From positions 682,001 to 746,000 of the forward strand of contig NZ_RJVF01000008.1 of NCBI RefSeq assembly GCF_003752175.1: DNA of 64,000 nt. The letters run 5' to 3'. Below, piece after piece: positions 56,460 through 64,000 of the stretch; the first letter of the stretch is position 1, and every line of letters starts with the position of its first letter. A model generated the notes under the pieces. That model had not been told where the DNA came from, searched no databases, and saw only the letters and a program-made list of their open reading frames with translations. The DNA is from Comamonas sp. BIGb0124 (GTDB lineage: Bacteria > Pseudomonadota > Gammaproteobacteria > Burkholderiales > Burkholderiaceae_C). The translations under genes were made by a program, and so were the position numbers.

Positions 56460-56661
56460 ATCCCGGTCTTGCAGTCTGGCGCGCTGCGTGACGGCGGGAG
56501 GCCCATCCGGGCGACTCAGTTGACTGCCCCCTCGACAACGGACGCATCCAGGCTCGCCGCCCGACCTTCCCTGACCTGCCGCACCCGCTGTACGGCACCC
56601 GGAATCATTGCAGCGAGTCGACCCGGCTTTCCGGCACGGCACGCTTTGCGATACACACGGC

Positions 56662-57846
56662 CTACAGCAACGCGCGGCGGCCGGTGAACCGAACCATGGT
56701 TTCGTGATGCCACTTCACCTGATTGCGACCGGAACGTTTGGCTTCGTAGAGCAAGGCATCCGCACATTCGATGGCCATGCCCAGATCCTCGCTCGAGAAC
56801 ACACAGACGGCGCCGAAGCTGGCGGTGACACCTGCGCCATCCGGCGTGAACTGCGCCGCCCCGATCTGGCGCCGGATGTGGTCAACCCGCAGCTTGGCAT
56901 CGGTCAACTCTGCACAATGGAACAGCCCCAGAAACTCTTCGCCCCCGAACCGCGCCGCGAGATCGTCGCCACGCAGGTGTTCGCGTAGAACCTGGCTCAC
57001 GGTCTGCAAGGTGCGATCGCCTACGGCATGTCCCCAGGTATCGTTGACCTTCTTGAAGTGATCCAGATCGCACACCATCAGCACCCACAGGCCGTGCACA
57101 CTCTGTTGCAGGCGTATTCTCGCCAGTTCGAAAAAAGCACGCCGGTTCAGCAGCCCGGTCAAAGGGTCGCGATCGAGTTCGCTTTTCATTTCTCGGACCA
57201 CCTCGGTCGAGACGGTGAACAGCATCAGCAAGGCAAACCACAGCGCAACGAGCATGCCGATACCCAGGATGAATACCCAATAGCCCGAGCGTGTGAAATT
57301 CTCCACCGGCAGCGACTGCATGAAAAACAGCACCATGCCCGCGCGTACCCAGGCATAGCCCACCAGCACCATGTAAGAACCACGGATCAGACTGTCGAGC
57401 CTGTCGAAGCGTCCGCCAGGTGCAACCACATGACGAGACGACAAGGAGAGAATGAGGGCGATGGCGACATTCAGGATCAGCAGCCGCCATGCCAGGTCGT
57501 CCCGGATCACCGAGTAGAAAACCATCAAGGCCAGCACGACGCAGAAAATGGGCAACACCCACCAGACGGGCAGACTGCCGCCGTATCGCACGCCGACACC
57601 CCGAGCCACGCAATAAAACCCGGCCAGATAGAAGAACGCAAACAATGCGGCCAGATTCGACAGCAGATGATTGCCCATGAAGCTCTGCAGGCTCAGAGGA
57701 ATAGCCAGCAGGACATAACCGGCCCCGAGCCAATCCAGATATGGATGCCTCTGCGCAATGCCTTTGTACCGAATCAGTCCCAGTCCCAGGATCAACAGCG
57801 TGACCGGAATGATCAAAAGCAGGTAATGCACAGGACTGGATTCCAC
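56662..57846 (-). CDS. Diguanylate cyclase, 7-TM GGDEF protein
   Basis: Makes cyclic di-GMP from two GTP. About 394 residues: the first ~210 form seven hydrophobic helices ('LLLIIPVTLLILGLGLI' through 'FILGIGMLVALWFALLM'), and the GGDEF domain follows ('DRDPLTGLLNRRAFFELAR', 'CDLDHFKKVNDTWGHAVGD'). The active-site loop reads GGEEF ('ARFGGEEFLGLF', near residues 300-305), so it is likely active. A product-inhibition I-site RGDD lies five residues before it. The start is uncertain: GTG 57846 and GTG 57831 are the best options, and an ATG 41 residues further upstream lacks a ribosome site. Confidence 0.9.
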   Translation of the reverse strand: MESSPVHYLLLIIPVTLLILGLGLIRYKGIAQRHPYLDWLGAGYVLLAIPLSLQSFMGNHLLSNLAALFAFFYLAGFYCVARGVGVRYGGSLPVWWVLPIFCVVLALMVFYSVIRDDLAWRLLILNVAIALILSLSSRHVVAPGGRFDRLDSLIRGSYMVLVGYAWVRAGMVLFFMQSLPVENFTRSGYWVFILGIGMLVALWFALLMLFTVSTEVVREMKSELDRDPLTGLLNRRAFFELARIRLQQSVHGLWVLMVCDLDHFKKVNDTWGHAVGDRTLQTVSQVLREHLRGDDLAARFGGEEFLGLFHCAELTDAKLRVDHIRRQIGAAQFTPDGAGVTASFGAVCVFSSEDLGMAIECADALLYEAKRSGRNQVKWHHETMVRFTGRRALL

Positions 57847-57910
57847 GGTGGCTGGCCCATGTTCGACGAACAAAAAACGGCACAGTGTAAACGGATGAAT
57901 CCATTTGTAT

Positions 57911-58093
57911 TCATTTGTACCGGCTAGCCTCTCCACCCTCTGACCGCGCCTCCAGCGTCGGCGCCCCATGAACGGCCTTCAGACCGAGCACAAATCGCGC
58001 GTGTTGCACCGGGGTGAAGGAACGGTCTGAATCGCGGCTGCAGACCGAACCCGGGGCATGGAAGTCCGATGATCCCTGTTCGGCTGCCATCAT
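57911..58093 (-). CDS. Small hypothetical protein upstream of the diguanylate cyclase (60 aa)
   Basis: A 60-residue frame with a GAGGGG ribosome site 7 nt before ATG 58093, ending 64 bp upstream of the GGDEF start on the same strand. The protein is soluble and mixed, with 'FTPVQHARFVLGLKAVHGAP'. No family is recognised. The good ribosome site and co-orientation favour a real gene, possibly co-transcribed with and modulating the cyclase. Confidence 0.42.
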   Translation of the reverse strand: MMAAEQGSSDFHAPGSVCSRDSDRSFTPVQHARFVLGLKAVHGAPTLEARSEGGEASRYK

Positions 58094-58227
58094 GGTTTAC
58101 CCCTCATATTCGCGAAAAGTCGGGGTGAGGGTGTCATCCCGGACCCCCGCTCGGGGTAAAGACTGACACGCTGACGACAAACTGCTTTATATGCTCGACT
58201 TTCAACGAACCGACCGAGGGCGTATCC

Positions 58228-58452
58228 ATGAGCATGGCTTCCGATTTCATTGCACGCACAGGCACCAGCGTCTCAGATTTGGCTTCTGCGCTTTCACGCA
58301 TGAACAACAAGGTCGAAACAGCGGACGTCACGCGCTGGACCTTCGAAGACGGTTCGACGATCGAGATCGAAAAGCCCGCGAACAATCGCCCCTCTCACAA
58401 TCCGCTTGCGCCGCGGCAGGAAAATGCTTTCCGGCATGCGCTCTGGATGTAA
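58228..58452 (+). CDS. Hypothetical protein (74 aa)
   Basis: A 74-residue soluble protein with an N-terminal helix 'FIARTGTSVSDLASALSRMN' and a 'DVTRWTFEDGSTIEIEKPAN' beta segment. The C-terminus is Asn/Pro/His-rich. A GAGGG site lies seven bases before ATG 58228. I recognise no family. It converges on the Q-rich gene, whose terminator lies just after the stop. Confidence 0.6.
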   Translation: MSMASDFIARTGTSVSDLASALSRMNNKVETADVTRWTFEDGSTIEIEKPANNRPSHNPLAPRQENAFRHALWM

Positions 58453-58488
58453 CTGGGCAGTCAAAACGGCCGGCACCACGCCAAACGC

Positions 58489-58519
58489 AAAAAAAAACCC
58501 TGACGTCTGCACGTCAGGG
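58489..58519 (-). terminator. Intrinsic terminator of the Q-rich small gene
   Basis: Read on the minus strand, the arms CCCTGACGT and ACGTCAGGG enclose a 4-nt loop and are followed by nine T. It lies 55 bp after the stop of the 50-aa gene. Confidence 0.9.
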
Positions 58520-58573
58520 CGAGGCCTGAGGGGCCGCTTCAACAGGCCCCCTCGGGCCTGCCAAGCCGCGGTG

Positions 58574-58726
58574 TCAGCGTTGCTGATCGGGCTGACGGGG
58601 GGACTGGGGTTGGTTCTGCCCAGGCTGCTGTGCGGGCTGTTGCTGACGACCGGGAACTTGCTGGTCTTGCTGACCGGGTTTGTTCTGCGGATTCTGGTTT
58701 TGCTGCTGATTCTGGTTCTGAGCCAT
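58574..58726 (-). CDS. Small Gln/Asn/Pro-rich protein (50 aa)
   Basis: A 50-residue low-complexity protein, beginning 'MAQNQNQQQNQNPQNKPGQQ', in which Gln, Asn and Pro make up most residues and no hydrophobic segment exists. A GGAG site at about 7-nt spacing precedes ATG 58726, and a strong terminator ends the unit, so it looks like a complete single-gene transcription unit. Such sequences are intrinsically disordered; prion-like or stress-related roles are speculative. Longer frames with an upstream start are not supported by a ribosome site. Confidence 0.6.
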   Translation of the reverse strand: MAQNQNQQQNQNPQNKPGQQDQQVPGRQQQPAQQPGQNQPQSPRQPDQQR

Positions 58727-58986
58727 GTTGCGTCTCCAGTGAGCGAGGCGATGTTGCCTCAGAACCGAATCTAAAGACATCTCCCCGTCTCCGAAGCCGG
58801 TGCAGGGGGCCAGCCCCGGTAGTCCGAGGCGCCCCTCCCTGTAAGGCCGCCCATGACTCGGCATGCGCGTTGTCATCAGCGCCCCCGGTACGCCGCACGA
58901 GCCGCGTCCGTCACGAGATCGGTCAGCCCCTCCGATCGCGCAGCCTTGGCCGCCCGCTCCAGCGGTCCTCCGGAATCAGCCGCCTC

Positions 58987-59997
58987 TCAAAGAGAGAATT
59001 CGGGCCCGGTGTACTCGATCGCCACATGGCGTTGGCCGGAAACGATCTCGGCCGCCAGTTGACGGACCTTCGCCGCGACCGACTCGGGCACGCCCTGCCC
59101 CAGCGCGAGGCGCACGGCACTTTCGTTTTCCAGGCCGATCTGTTTGACGACTCCAGGCTTCCAGCTTCCTTTGGCGTAATCGCTTGCGGCCTGGTACACC
59201 GCCTGACTGACATCGGCGATGGCCGAGGCGATGAACACGTCCGGGTCTCGCCGGGTCCAGTCGACGACGTTGCCGATCTGCCTGACCCCCGCTTCGCGGC
59301 AGGCGTCGATGGCGCCCTGCCGCCCCGCGTTGAGCATCGTGAAAATGACATCGGCCCCGGCCTTGATCTGAGCGGCGGCAACGCGCTTGGACAACGCGTT
59401 GTCGTCCTGGTTGCCGGAGAAATTCGTCAGCACCCTGATCTGAGGATTCACGGCCTTCACGCCATCGACAAACGCCGCACGCCCCTTGAGCCCCGGCACG
59501 ACACGAATCCCGGACATGTGGCCGACCACGCCGGTGCGGGTGGTCAGCGCAGCCAGGGCGCCGGCCAGCCAGGCCGACTGCTCCTGCAGCACCTCGTAGC
59601 TGGAGAGATTGGCGCCTTTGACGTTGCCCTGCGTGACGACGAACTGCACCTCGGGAAAGCGCTGGGCGACTTCCATGGCAGCACCGTTGTTCTGGCCACC
59701 GTGTGCGACGACCAGACCGGACTCGCCTTGCGCAAGACGCGTCAGCGCTTCCGCCAACAGCTCGGGTTTGGGCGCGATCTGATCGATGTAGCGGCCGGTG
59801 AAGGGGAAATCGGCCAAGGCTCGCTGGTAGCCCTCGAAACCCGATTGCATGAAGCCGTGATCCGCGACGTTGCCCGCGAAAAGCGCGCCCAGGTGACGGC
59901 CGCCCTGGCCCGCGCGACTGGCACATCCCGTCAAGCCGACGGCGGCGATCGACATCAACGCCGCTCGGCGGGAAAGCGGCATACCGGTAGTCGTCAT
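58987..59997 (-). CDS. BMP-family lipoprotein (Med/PnrA-like purine-nucleoside-type binding protein)
   Basis: Periplasmic substrate-binding lipoprotein (336 aa) of the basic-membrane-protein family. The signal ends in the lipobox 'AAVGLTGCAS'. Family features are 'DHGFMQSGFEGYQRAL', 'SGLVVAHGGQNNGAAMEVAQ' and 'GADVIFTMLNAGRQGAIDAC'. PnrA/BmpA relatives bind nucleosides, but the usual ATPase and permease genes are absent here, so this is an orphan component. ATG 59997 has GGAG six bases before it. A GTATAC-type palindrome lies upstream. The twin-Arg 'LSRRAAL' is within the signal and may be coincidental. Confidence 0.86.
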   Translation of the reverse strand: MTTTGMPLSRRAALMSIAAVGLTGCASRAGQGGRHLGALFAGNVADHGFMQSGFEGYQRALADFPFTGRYIDQIAPKPELLAEALTRLAQGESGLVVAHGGQNNGAAMEVAQRFPEVQFVVTQGNVKGANLSSYEVLQEQSAWLAGALAALTTRTGVVGHMSGIRVVPGLKGRAAFVDGVKAVNPQIRVLTNFSGNQDDNALSKRVAAAQIKAGADVIFTMLNAGRQGAIDACREAGVRQIGNVVDWTRRDPDVFIASAIADVSQAVYQAASDYAKGSWKPGVVKQIGLENESAVRLALGQGVPESVAAKVRQLAAEIVSGQRHVAIEYTGPEFSL

Positions 59998-60016
59998 GTT
60001 CATCTCCAATCCAATG

Positions 60017-60049
60017 TGTATACAGTTTTAGACGATTTTTTGTATACAA
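60017..60049. promoter_or_regulatory. Candidate GntR/FadR-type operator pair upstream of the BMP gene
   Basis: Two palindromic GTATAC cores lie 24 bp apart (TGTATACA at 60017-60024 and TTGTATACAA at 60040-60049). TTGTATACAA resembles operators of FCD-type GntR regulators. They sit about 20-52 bp upstream of the start codon. Confidence 0.5.
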
Positions 60050-60079
60050 GAATCGTGCCATGTGACGCCTGGCACCGCC

Positions 60080-60784
60080 TCACGACAGGCCGAGTCGAAA
60101 TCGGCAACCGCAAGACCGGGGCATCGCTTGCAGCGCGGAAACCGCGTGAGGGTCGAGCTTTTTTCCGCACTCGGATCGGATGAGGCCCATCGCTTCGCCA
60201 TCGGAAAGACCGGCGCGGTACCCCCTTGTGCTGGTCACTGCGTCGTAGTAATCGACGACGCAAAGGATGCGTGCAAGCCAGGGGATGCGGTCTTGCGCCA
60301 GCCCGTCGGGGTAGCCCGAGCCGTCGAACCATTCGTGGTGGGCACGGACGATCGGTGCGATCGCCTGGGCAAGCGCCGGGGCTTCGTCGAGCAGCAGGTT
60401 CTGCCCGAGCTCCGAATGCCGGCTCACGATGCGTCGTTGCCCGGCATCCAGCGGGCCGGGGAAGTCCAGGATCTCGATGGGCACAAAGATCTTCCCGATG
60501 TCGTGCAGCAAAGCTGCCCGGAACAGGGTGGATCGGTCTTGCGTGGTCAGGCTCAGCCGCCTGGCAATGGCTCTGGACAGGCCCGCGACGCGCAGGCAGT
60601 GGTCTGCGCTCGAGGGATGGTGCGTGCGAAGGCGCTGGAAAAGAAGTTCGAGGGTCGACTGCATGGAAGTGGCTACGCGACCGGGAACGCACCACTCCGG
60701 ACCGATGCCGACGGCGACGGTGTCCACAGCCGTGCGCCCCTCTGTCGGAGAACGCGTGTTGTAGGGATGTCTGGAGGACCGCAT
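60080..60784 (-). CDS. HD-GYP domain phosphodiesterase-like protein
   Basis: Probable cyclic di-GMP phosphodiesterase (234 aa from ATG 60784). The HD-GYP core is complete: 'ALLHDIGKIFVPIEIL', 'GPLDAGQRRIVSRHSELG', 'HHEWFDGSGYPDGL' with the GYP signature, 'ARILCVVDYYDAVTSTRGYR' and 'GKKLDPHAVSAL'. The metal-binding HD and HHE are intact, so activity is expected. There is no recognisable sensor domain in front. The start is uncertain: 60784 adds a loosely structured N-terminus, while 60664 ('MQSTLELLFQRL') gives just the core. The gene is 66 bp downstream of PoxB's region but divergent from it. Confidence 0.82.
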   Translation of the reverse strand: MRSSRHPYNTRSPTEGRTAVDTVAVGIGPEWCVPGRVATSMQSTLELLFQRLRTHHPSSADHCLRVAGLSRAIARRLSLTTQDRSTLFRAALLHDIGKIFVPIEILDFPGPLDAGQRRIVSRHSELGQNLLLDEAPALAQAIAPIVRAHHEWFDGSGYPDGLAQDRIPWLARILCVVDYYDAVTSTRGYRAGLSDGEAMGLIRSECGKKLDPHAVSALQAMPRSCGCRFRLGLS

Positions 60785-61089
60785 TGTGTCGAGCCCAGGC
60801 CCGGATGCATTGACGCAGCGCAAACAAGCCGCGGCTTGCTGTCGGGGTGGGAGAAATTCACGGGGGATTCCCGACACGCTCCTACGTCCAACCGCTTCGC
60901 AAGTGCCTAGCCTGAACGAGGTGCTCGAAAGCTGGGATCCCCCCGCATTCGTCATTCCCACGCCTGTCGTCTGGACGCATCCCGACCCGGCATGGCCCTC
61001 GCCCGTCGACACACGGCGCGGACAAGGACAGGCCTCTATCTGCAGGGCACTTGCCCTGCCCCATCTCTATCCGAAAAGGTGACTCCAAG
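60785..61089. other. 305-bp divergent spacer between HD-GYP and poxB
   Basis: No additional gene is seen. An in-frame N-terminal extension of the HD-GYP frame runs through it but has no ribosome site. The promoters of the HD-GYP gene (-) and of poxB (+) should lie here. Confidence 0.5.
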
Positions 61090-62814
61090 GTGGCAAAAAA
61101 GAATATCGCAGATCTCCTGGTCCAGACGCTTGCTGCGGCGGGCGTCAAGCGCATCTGGGGGGTCACGGGCGACAGTTTGAACGGACTCAACGACAGCCTG
61201 CGGCGTGCCGGCACCATCGACTGGATGTCCGTGCGCCACGAGGAAACAGCCGCCTTCGCAGCAGGTGCGGAAGCCGCTGTCAGCGGCCAACTGGCCGTCT
61301 GCGCGGGCAGTTGCGGACCCGGCAATCTGCACCTGATCAATGGGCTGTACGACTGTCACCGCAATCGGGTACCCGTTTTGGCGATTGCCGCGCACATCCC
61401 TTCGTCCGAGATCGGGCTGGGGTATTTCCAGGAAACCCACCCGCAGGATCTGTTTCGCGAATGCAGCGATTTTGTCGAGTTGGTGACGAATCCTGCGCAG
61501 TTGCCGCAGATTCTCAGCCGTGCACTGCACACTGCGATCGGTCGCCAAGGCGTGGCGGTGCTGGTGATCCCCGGCGATGTCGCGCTCGCCGACGCACCGG
61601 ACAGCGGCGCACCACCCTGGATCCTGGATGCCGCGCCGTCATCCGTGCCGTCGCCGAAAGAGGTCGAACGGCTCGCCGGAGTCCTCCAGGATTCGAAGGC
61701 GATCACGATTCTTGCGGGTGCCGGCTGCGCAGGCGCCCATGCGGAACTGGTGGCGCTGGCGGACAAGCTGAAAGCGCCGATCGTCCACACGCTGCGCGGC
61801 AAGGAACATGTGGAATGGGACAACCCTTTCGATGTGGGCATGACCGGGCTGATCGGTTTTTCATCGGGCTATCACGCCCTGATGAATGCAGACACGGTGC
61901 TGATGCTGGGTACGGATTTCCCGTACCGCGAGTTCTATCCCCAGGATGCCGCCATCATCCAGGTCGACCGCGACCCCACGGCACTGGGGCGCCGGGCGCC
62001 TCTGTCGCTGGGGGTGTGCGGTGGGGTGAAGGAGACGCTCGGCCAGTTGCTGCCGCGCCTGAAAGAACGGCGTTCCCGTCGTTTTCTGGACAAGGCGCTC
62101 GACCACTATCGCCATGCCCGGCAGGGCCTCGATGAACTGGCGGTGCCGGCACCGCCAGGCGAGGCCGTCCACCCCCAGCACCTGACCCAGCTTGTGAGTC
62201 AGCTGGCTGCCGACGATGCGATCTTCACGGCCGATGTCGGCACGCCCGCGGTCTGGGCCGCGCGTTACCTGCGCATGAACGGCCGGCGTCGACTGCTGGG
62301 CTCGTTCAACCATGGTTCGATGGCCAACGCCATGCTGCAAGCCATCGGGGCGCAGGCCGCCGAACCGGGACGTCAGGTCATCGCCTTGTCGGGCGACGGC
62401 GGCTTCACGATGATGATGGGCGACTTCCTGACGTTGGCACAGCTGAAGCTGCCCGTGAAGGTGGTGATCTTCAACAACAGTTCTCTGGGATTCGTCGCCA
62501 TGGAGTTGAAGGCCGCCGGTTATCTGGACAACAGCACCGACCTGCAGAACCCCGATTTCGCAGCCATCGCAACTGCGGCCGGATTGGAGGGTTTCAGGAT
62601 CGACGACGCCTCGCAGCTCGAGCCGACGCTGGCCGCTGCCCTCGCCCGCCCGGGCCCGGCGCTCATCGACGTGCGTGTCGCCCGGCAGGAACTGGTGATT
62701 CCCCCCAAGATACAGCTCGCACAGGCCAAGGGCATGAGTCTGTACATGCTCAAGGCGGTGATCAACGGCCGCGGCGACGAGGTCATGGAACTCGCACGGA
62801 CGAATTTGCGATAA
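61090..62814 (+). CDS. poxB: Pyruvate dehydrogenase (quinone), PoxB
   Basis: Thiamine-diphosphate/FAD flavoenzyme (574 aa) that oxidatively decarboxylates pyruvate to acetate and CO2, passing electrons to the quinone pool at the membrane. Conserved segments are '[19 protein letters not shown]', '[13 protein letters not shown]', '[18 protein letters not shown]', and the TPP motif '[14 protein letters not shown]' with a later 'NNSS'. The C-terminal '[11 protein letters not shown]' resembles the lipid-activated tail of E. coli PoxB (572 aa). The GTG start at 61090 has AAGGTG upstream and matches the family N-terminus ('[12 protein letters not shown]'). Confidence 0.95.
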   Translation: MAKKNIADLLVQTLAAAGVKRIWGVTGDSLNGLNDSLRRAGTIDWMSVRHEETAAFAAGAEAAVSGQLAVCAGSCGPGNLHLINGLYDCHRNRVPVLAIAAHIPSSEIGLGYFQETHPQDLFRECSDFVELVTNPAQLPQILSRALHTAIGRQGVAVLVIPGDVALADAPDSGAPPWILDAAPSSVPSPKEVERLAGVLQDSKAITILAGAGCAGAHAELVALADKLKAPIVHTLRGKEHVEWDNPFDVGMTGLIGFSSGYHALMNADTVLMLGTDFPYREFYPQDAAIIQVDRDPTALGRRAPLSLGVCGGVKETLGQLLPRLKERRSRRFLDKALDHYRHARQGLDELAVPAPPGEAVHPQHLTQLVSQLAADDAIFTADVGTPAVWAARYLRMNGRRRLLGSFNHGSMANAMLQAIGAQAAEPGRQVIALSGDGGFTMMMGDFLTLAQLKLPVKVVIFNNSSLGFVAMELKAAGYLDNSTDLQNPDFAAIATAAGLEGFRIDDASQLEPTLAAALARPGPALIDVRVARQELVIPPKIQLAQAKGMSLYMLKAVINGRGDEVMELARTNLR

Positions 62815-62900
62815 GCACGGCCGCGGGGGCTGCACGCCGTGCCGCGCCCACGCGTCGTCGCCACAGTCAGCGGCCATCTTTCAGCCCTGGGGCGCAGCGA

Positions 62901-63911
62901 TCAGGCGGCCTTCCTCGCGCTCGCGCTTTTTTTCGCCGCGGCCTTGCGAGGCGGCGAAGCGGCGGCTTTCTTGGCAGGAACCGAACGAGCGGACTTGCGC
63001 GCCGGCTTCTTGTCCGGCTGGAGAGCACTCACCTTCGCACCGCTGCTGCCTTGTCTTGCAGGCGCCTTGCCTTCCCCGCGGCTGGAGCGGCCTTCCAGGC
63101 TGCGCTTGAGCAAGGCGGTCAGGTCGAGTACGTCGGCTCCGCCGGGCGCTGCAGCGGGTGCGTCGGCCTGCGGCACATCCTCGATCTGGCCGGCCTTGGC
63201 CTTGATTTCGATCAGTTGGTGTATTTCCTCGGCAAACGAATTGCGGAACTGGTCGGCATCCCACGTCTGCGTCATGCCATCGATCAGCTGCCGTGCCATC
63301 TTCAGTTCGGCCTCCTTGATGCCGAGCGACTTGACGTCCATGGGCGGCAGATCCAAGGCCTCGAAAGACCGGATCTCGCCACCCCATCGCAGCAGATTGA
63401 GCACCAGTGCGCGGCCGCAGGGGATGAGCACGGCCAGATGCTGCTTCGACTGGATCACCACCTTGGCCACACCGACCTTGTTGCTCGTCCTGAGGGCCTC
63501 TCTGAGCAGGGCATACACCCTCTCGCCGCGTTTGAGCGGCGCCGTGTAATAGGGGCGTTCGAGGTAAACGAATGGAATCTCGTCGGCGTCGAGAAAGGAT
63601 TCGATCTCGATGGTCTGCGTCACCTTGGGAAAGGCGGCCGCGATTTCCTCGGGCGTCAGAACGACATAGCGGCCATCCTCGTACTCGACCCCTTTGACGA
63701 TATCGGCCGCACGGATCTCCTTGCCCGTGACCTTGTTGATGCGTTTGTAGCCCACGGGCTCCATCGATCGTTTGTCGAGCCAGTCGAAGTCGATGCCGCT
63801 GCTCACGGTCGCCGAGTACAGACCGACGGGCACATGCAGAAGGCCAAAACTGATGGCGCCTTTCCACATCGTCCGCGTCGAGGTGGGGGCTTGGCTCTTA
63901 TCGCGCGGCAT
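62901..63911 (-). CDS. ku: Non-homologous end-joining protein Ku
   Basis: Bacterial Ku (336 aa), which encircles broken DNA ends and recruits ligase LigD. N-terminal 'MWKGAISFGLLHVPVGLYSA' is the family signature. It is followed by 'VGYKRINKVTGKEI', 'DIVKGVEYEDGRYVVLTPEE' and 'IESFLDADEIPFVYLERPYY'. The core ends near residue 255. The last ~70 residues are a Lys/Ala/Pro-rich basic tail ('ARKSARSVPAKKAAASPP'), common in bacterial Ku and thought to bind DNA. ATG 63911 gives the accepted N-terminus. A ligD gene would be expected close by, probably beyond the window edge, but is not visible. Confidence 0.95.
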   Translation of the reverse strand: MPRDKSQAPTSTRTMWKGAISFGLLHVPVGLYSATVSSGIDFDWLDKRSMEPVGYKRINKVTGKEIRAADIVKGVEYEDGRYVVLTPEEIAAAFPKVTQTIEIESFLDADEIPFVYLERPYYTAPLKRGERVYALLREALRTSNKVGVAKVVIQSKQHLAVLIPCGRALVLNLLRWGGEIRSFEALDLPPMDVKSLGIKEAELKMARQLIDGMTQTWDADQFRNSFAEEIHQLIEIKAKAGQIEDVPQADAPAAAPGGADVLDLTALLKRSLEGRSSRGEGKAPARQGSSGAKVSALQPDKKPARKSARSVPAKKAAASPPRKAAAKKSASARKAA

Positions 63912-64000
63912 GACCGTGCTCCATGGGCGCGACGGCAGCGGCAGCGTTTCGCGCACGACAATCGGTATTCGACATGGCTTTGTCCTTGGGCTGCAGGTCA

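Noticed and set aside
56165-56491. 108-codon frame overlapping zinc-ribbon copy 2
   Set aside because: No homology to copy 1; composition typical of an out-of-frame reading.
63899-63976. A 25-codon minus-strand frame just before Ku with an AAGGA-like site
   Set aside because: Too short, overlaps the Ku start and has no recognisable product; probably leader sequence.

Overview
The window comes from a high-GC betaproteobacterium, most likely order Burkholderiales. The signs are a class I polyhydroxyalkanoate operon in the order phaC-phaA-phaB, a monomeric NADP isocitrate dehydrogenase, a tripartite-tricarboxylate (Bug/TctC) receptor without its membrane partners, a complete homogentisate pathway, and dense GC-rich coding with long antisense shadow frames. 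I cannot name a genus. No rRNA, tRNA, CRISPR array, insertion sequence or phage gene was seen. The contig is cut at both ends: the first gene lacks its 5' part.

Region 1 (1-14.7 kb, all + strand) is a run of 13 tightly spaced or overlapping genes: a dipeptide/opine-type ABC importer, a GhrA-like 2-hydroxyacid dehydrogenase, an omega-aminotransferase, two acetylpolyamine-amidohydrolase (HDAC-fold) enzymes, an EamA exporter, a GntR/FCD regulator, an SDR, and an APH-fold kinase beside an AGXT2L-type PLP enzyme (a probable kinase/phospho-lyase pair). A convergent M20 deacylase ends the region. Together they look like an import-and-dismantle route for an N-acylated amine or hydroxy-amino compound, substrate unknown. 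Region 2 (16.4-18.5 kb) holds an isobutyryl-CoA dehydrogenase-like enzyme and 3-hydroxyisobutyrate dehydrogenase, two valine-catabolism steps. Region 3 (18.6-24 kb) has a membrane protein, a membrane-anchored trypsin-like protease without PDZ, and a MoxR-DUF58-VWA chaperone-like module.

Region 4 (24-37.6 kb) is housekeeping: an MFS transporter, icd, dusA, a Fur/Zur-type regulator with a His-rich tail, the phaCAB operon, the peptidoglycan-editing factor pgeF, a fumarylpyruvate-hydrolase-like protein, a NUDIX hydrolase and an AI-2E-family permease. Region 5 (37.7-43.9 kb) is tyrosine catabolism: hppD divergent from an Lrp regulator, then hmgA-fahA-maiA with ATGA overlaps, divergent from a LysR regulator.

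Region 6 (46.8-53.3 kb) is a sugar-diacid module: a LacI repressor, two palindromic operators, a Bug receptor, an L-talarate/galactarate dehydratase of the enolase superfamily, GarD and a Tat-exported SMP-30 lactonase. It is flanked on both sides by belts of very small genes (44.0-46.8 and 53.3-58.7 kb). These belts contain two previously unnamed paralogous small-protein pairs: a single-TM family ending in HSNxREPLF and a CxC/RCxxC zinc-ribbon-like family. They occur in the same order and orientation on each side. Region 7 (55-64 kb) has a methyltransferase, a 7TM GGDEF diguanylate cyclase, an HD-GYP protein, an orphan BMP-type lipoprotein, PoxB and Ku.
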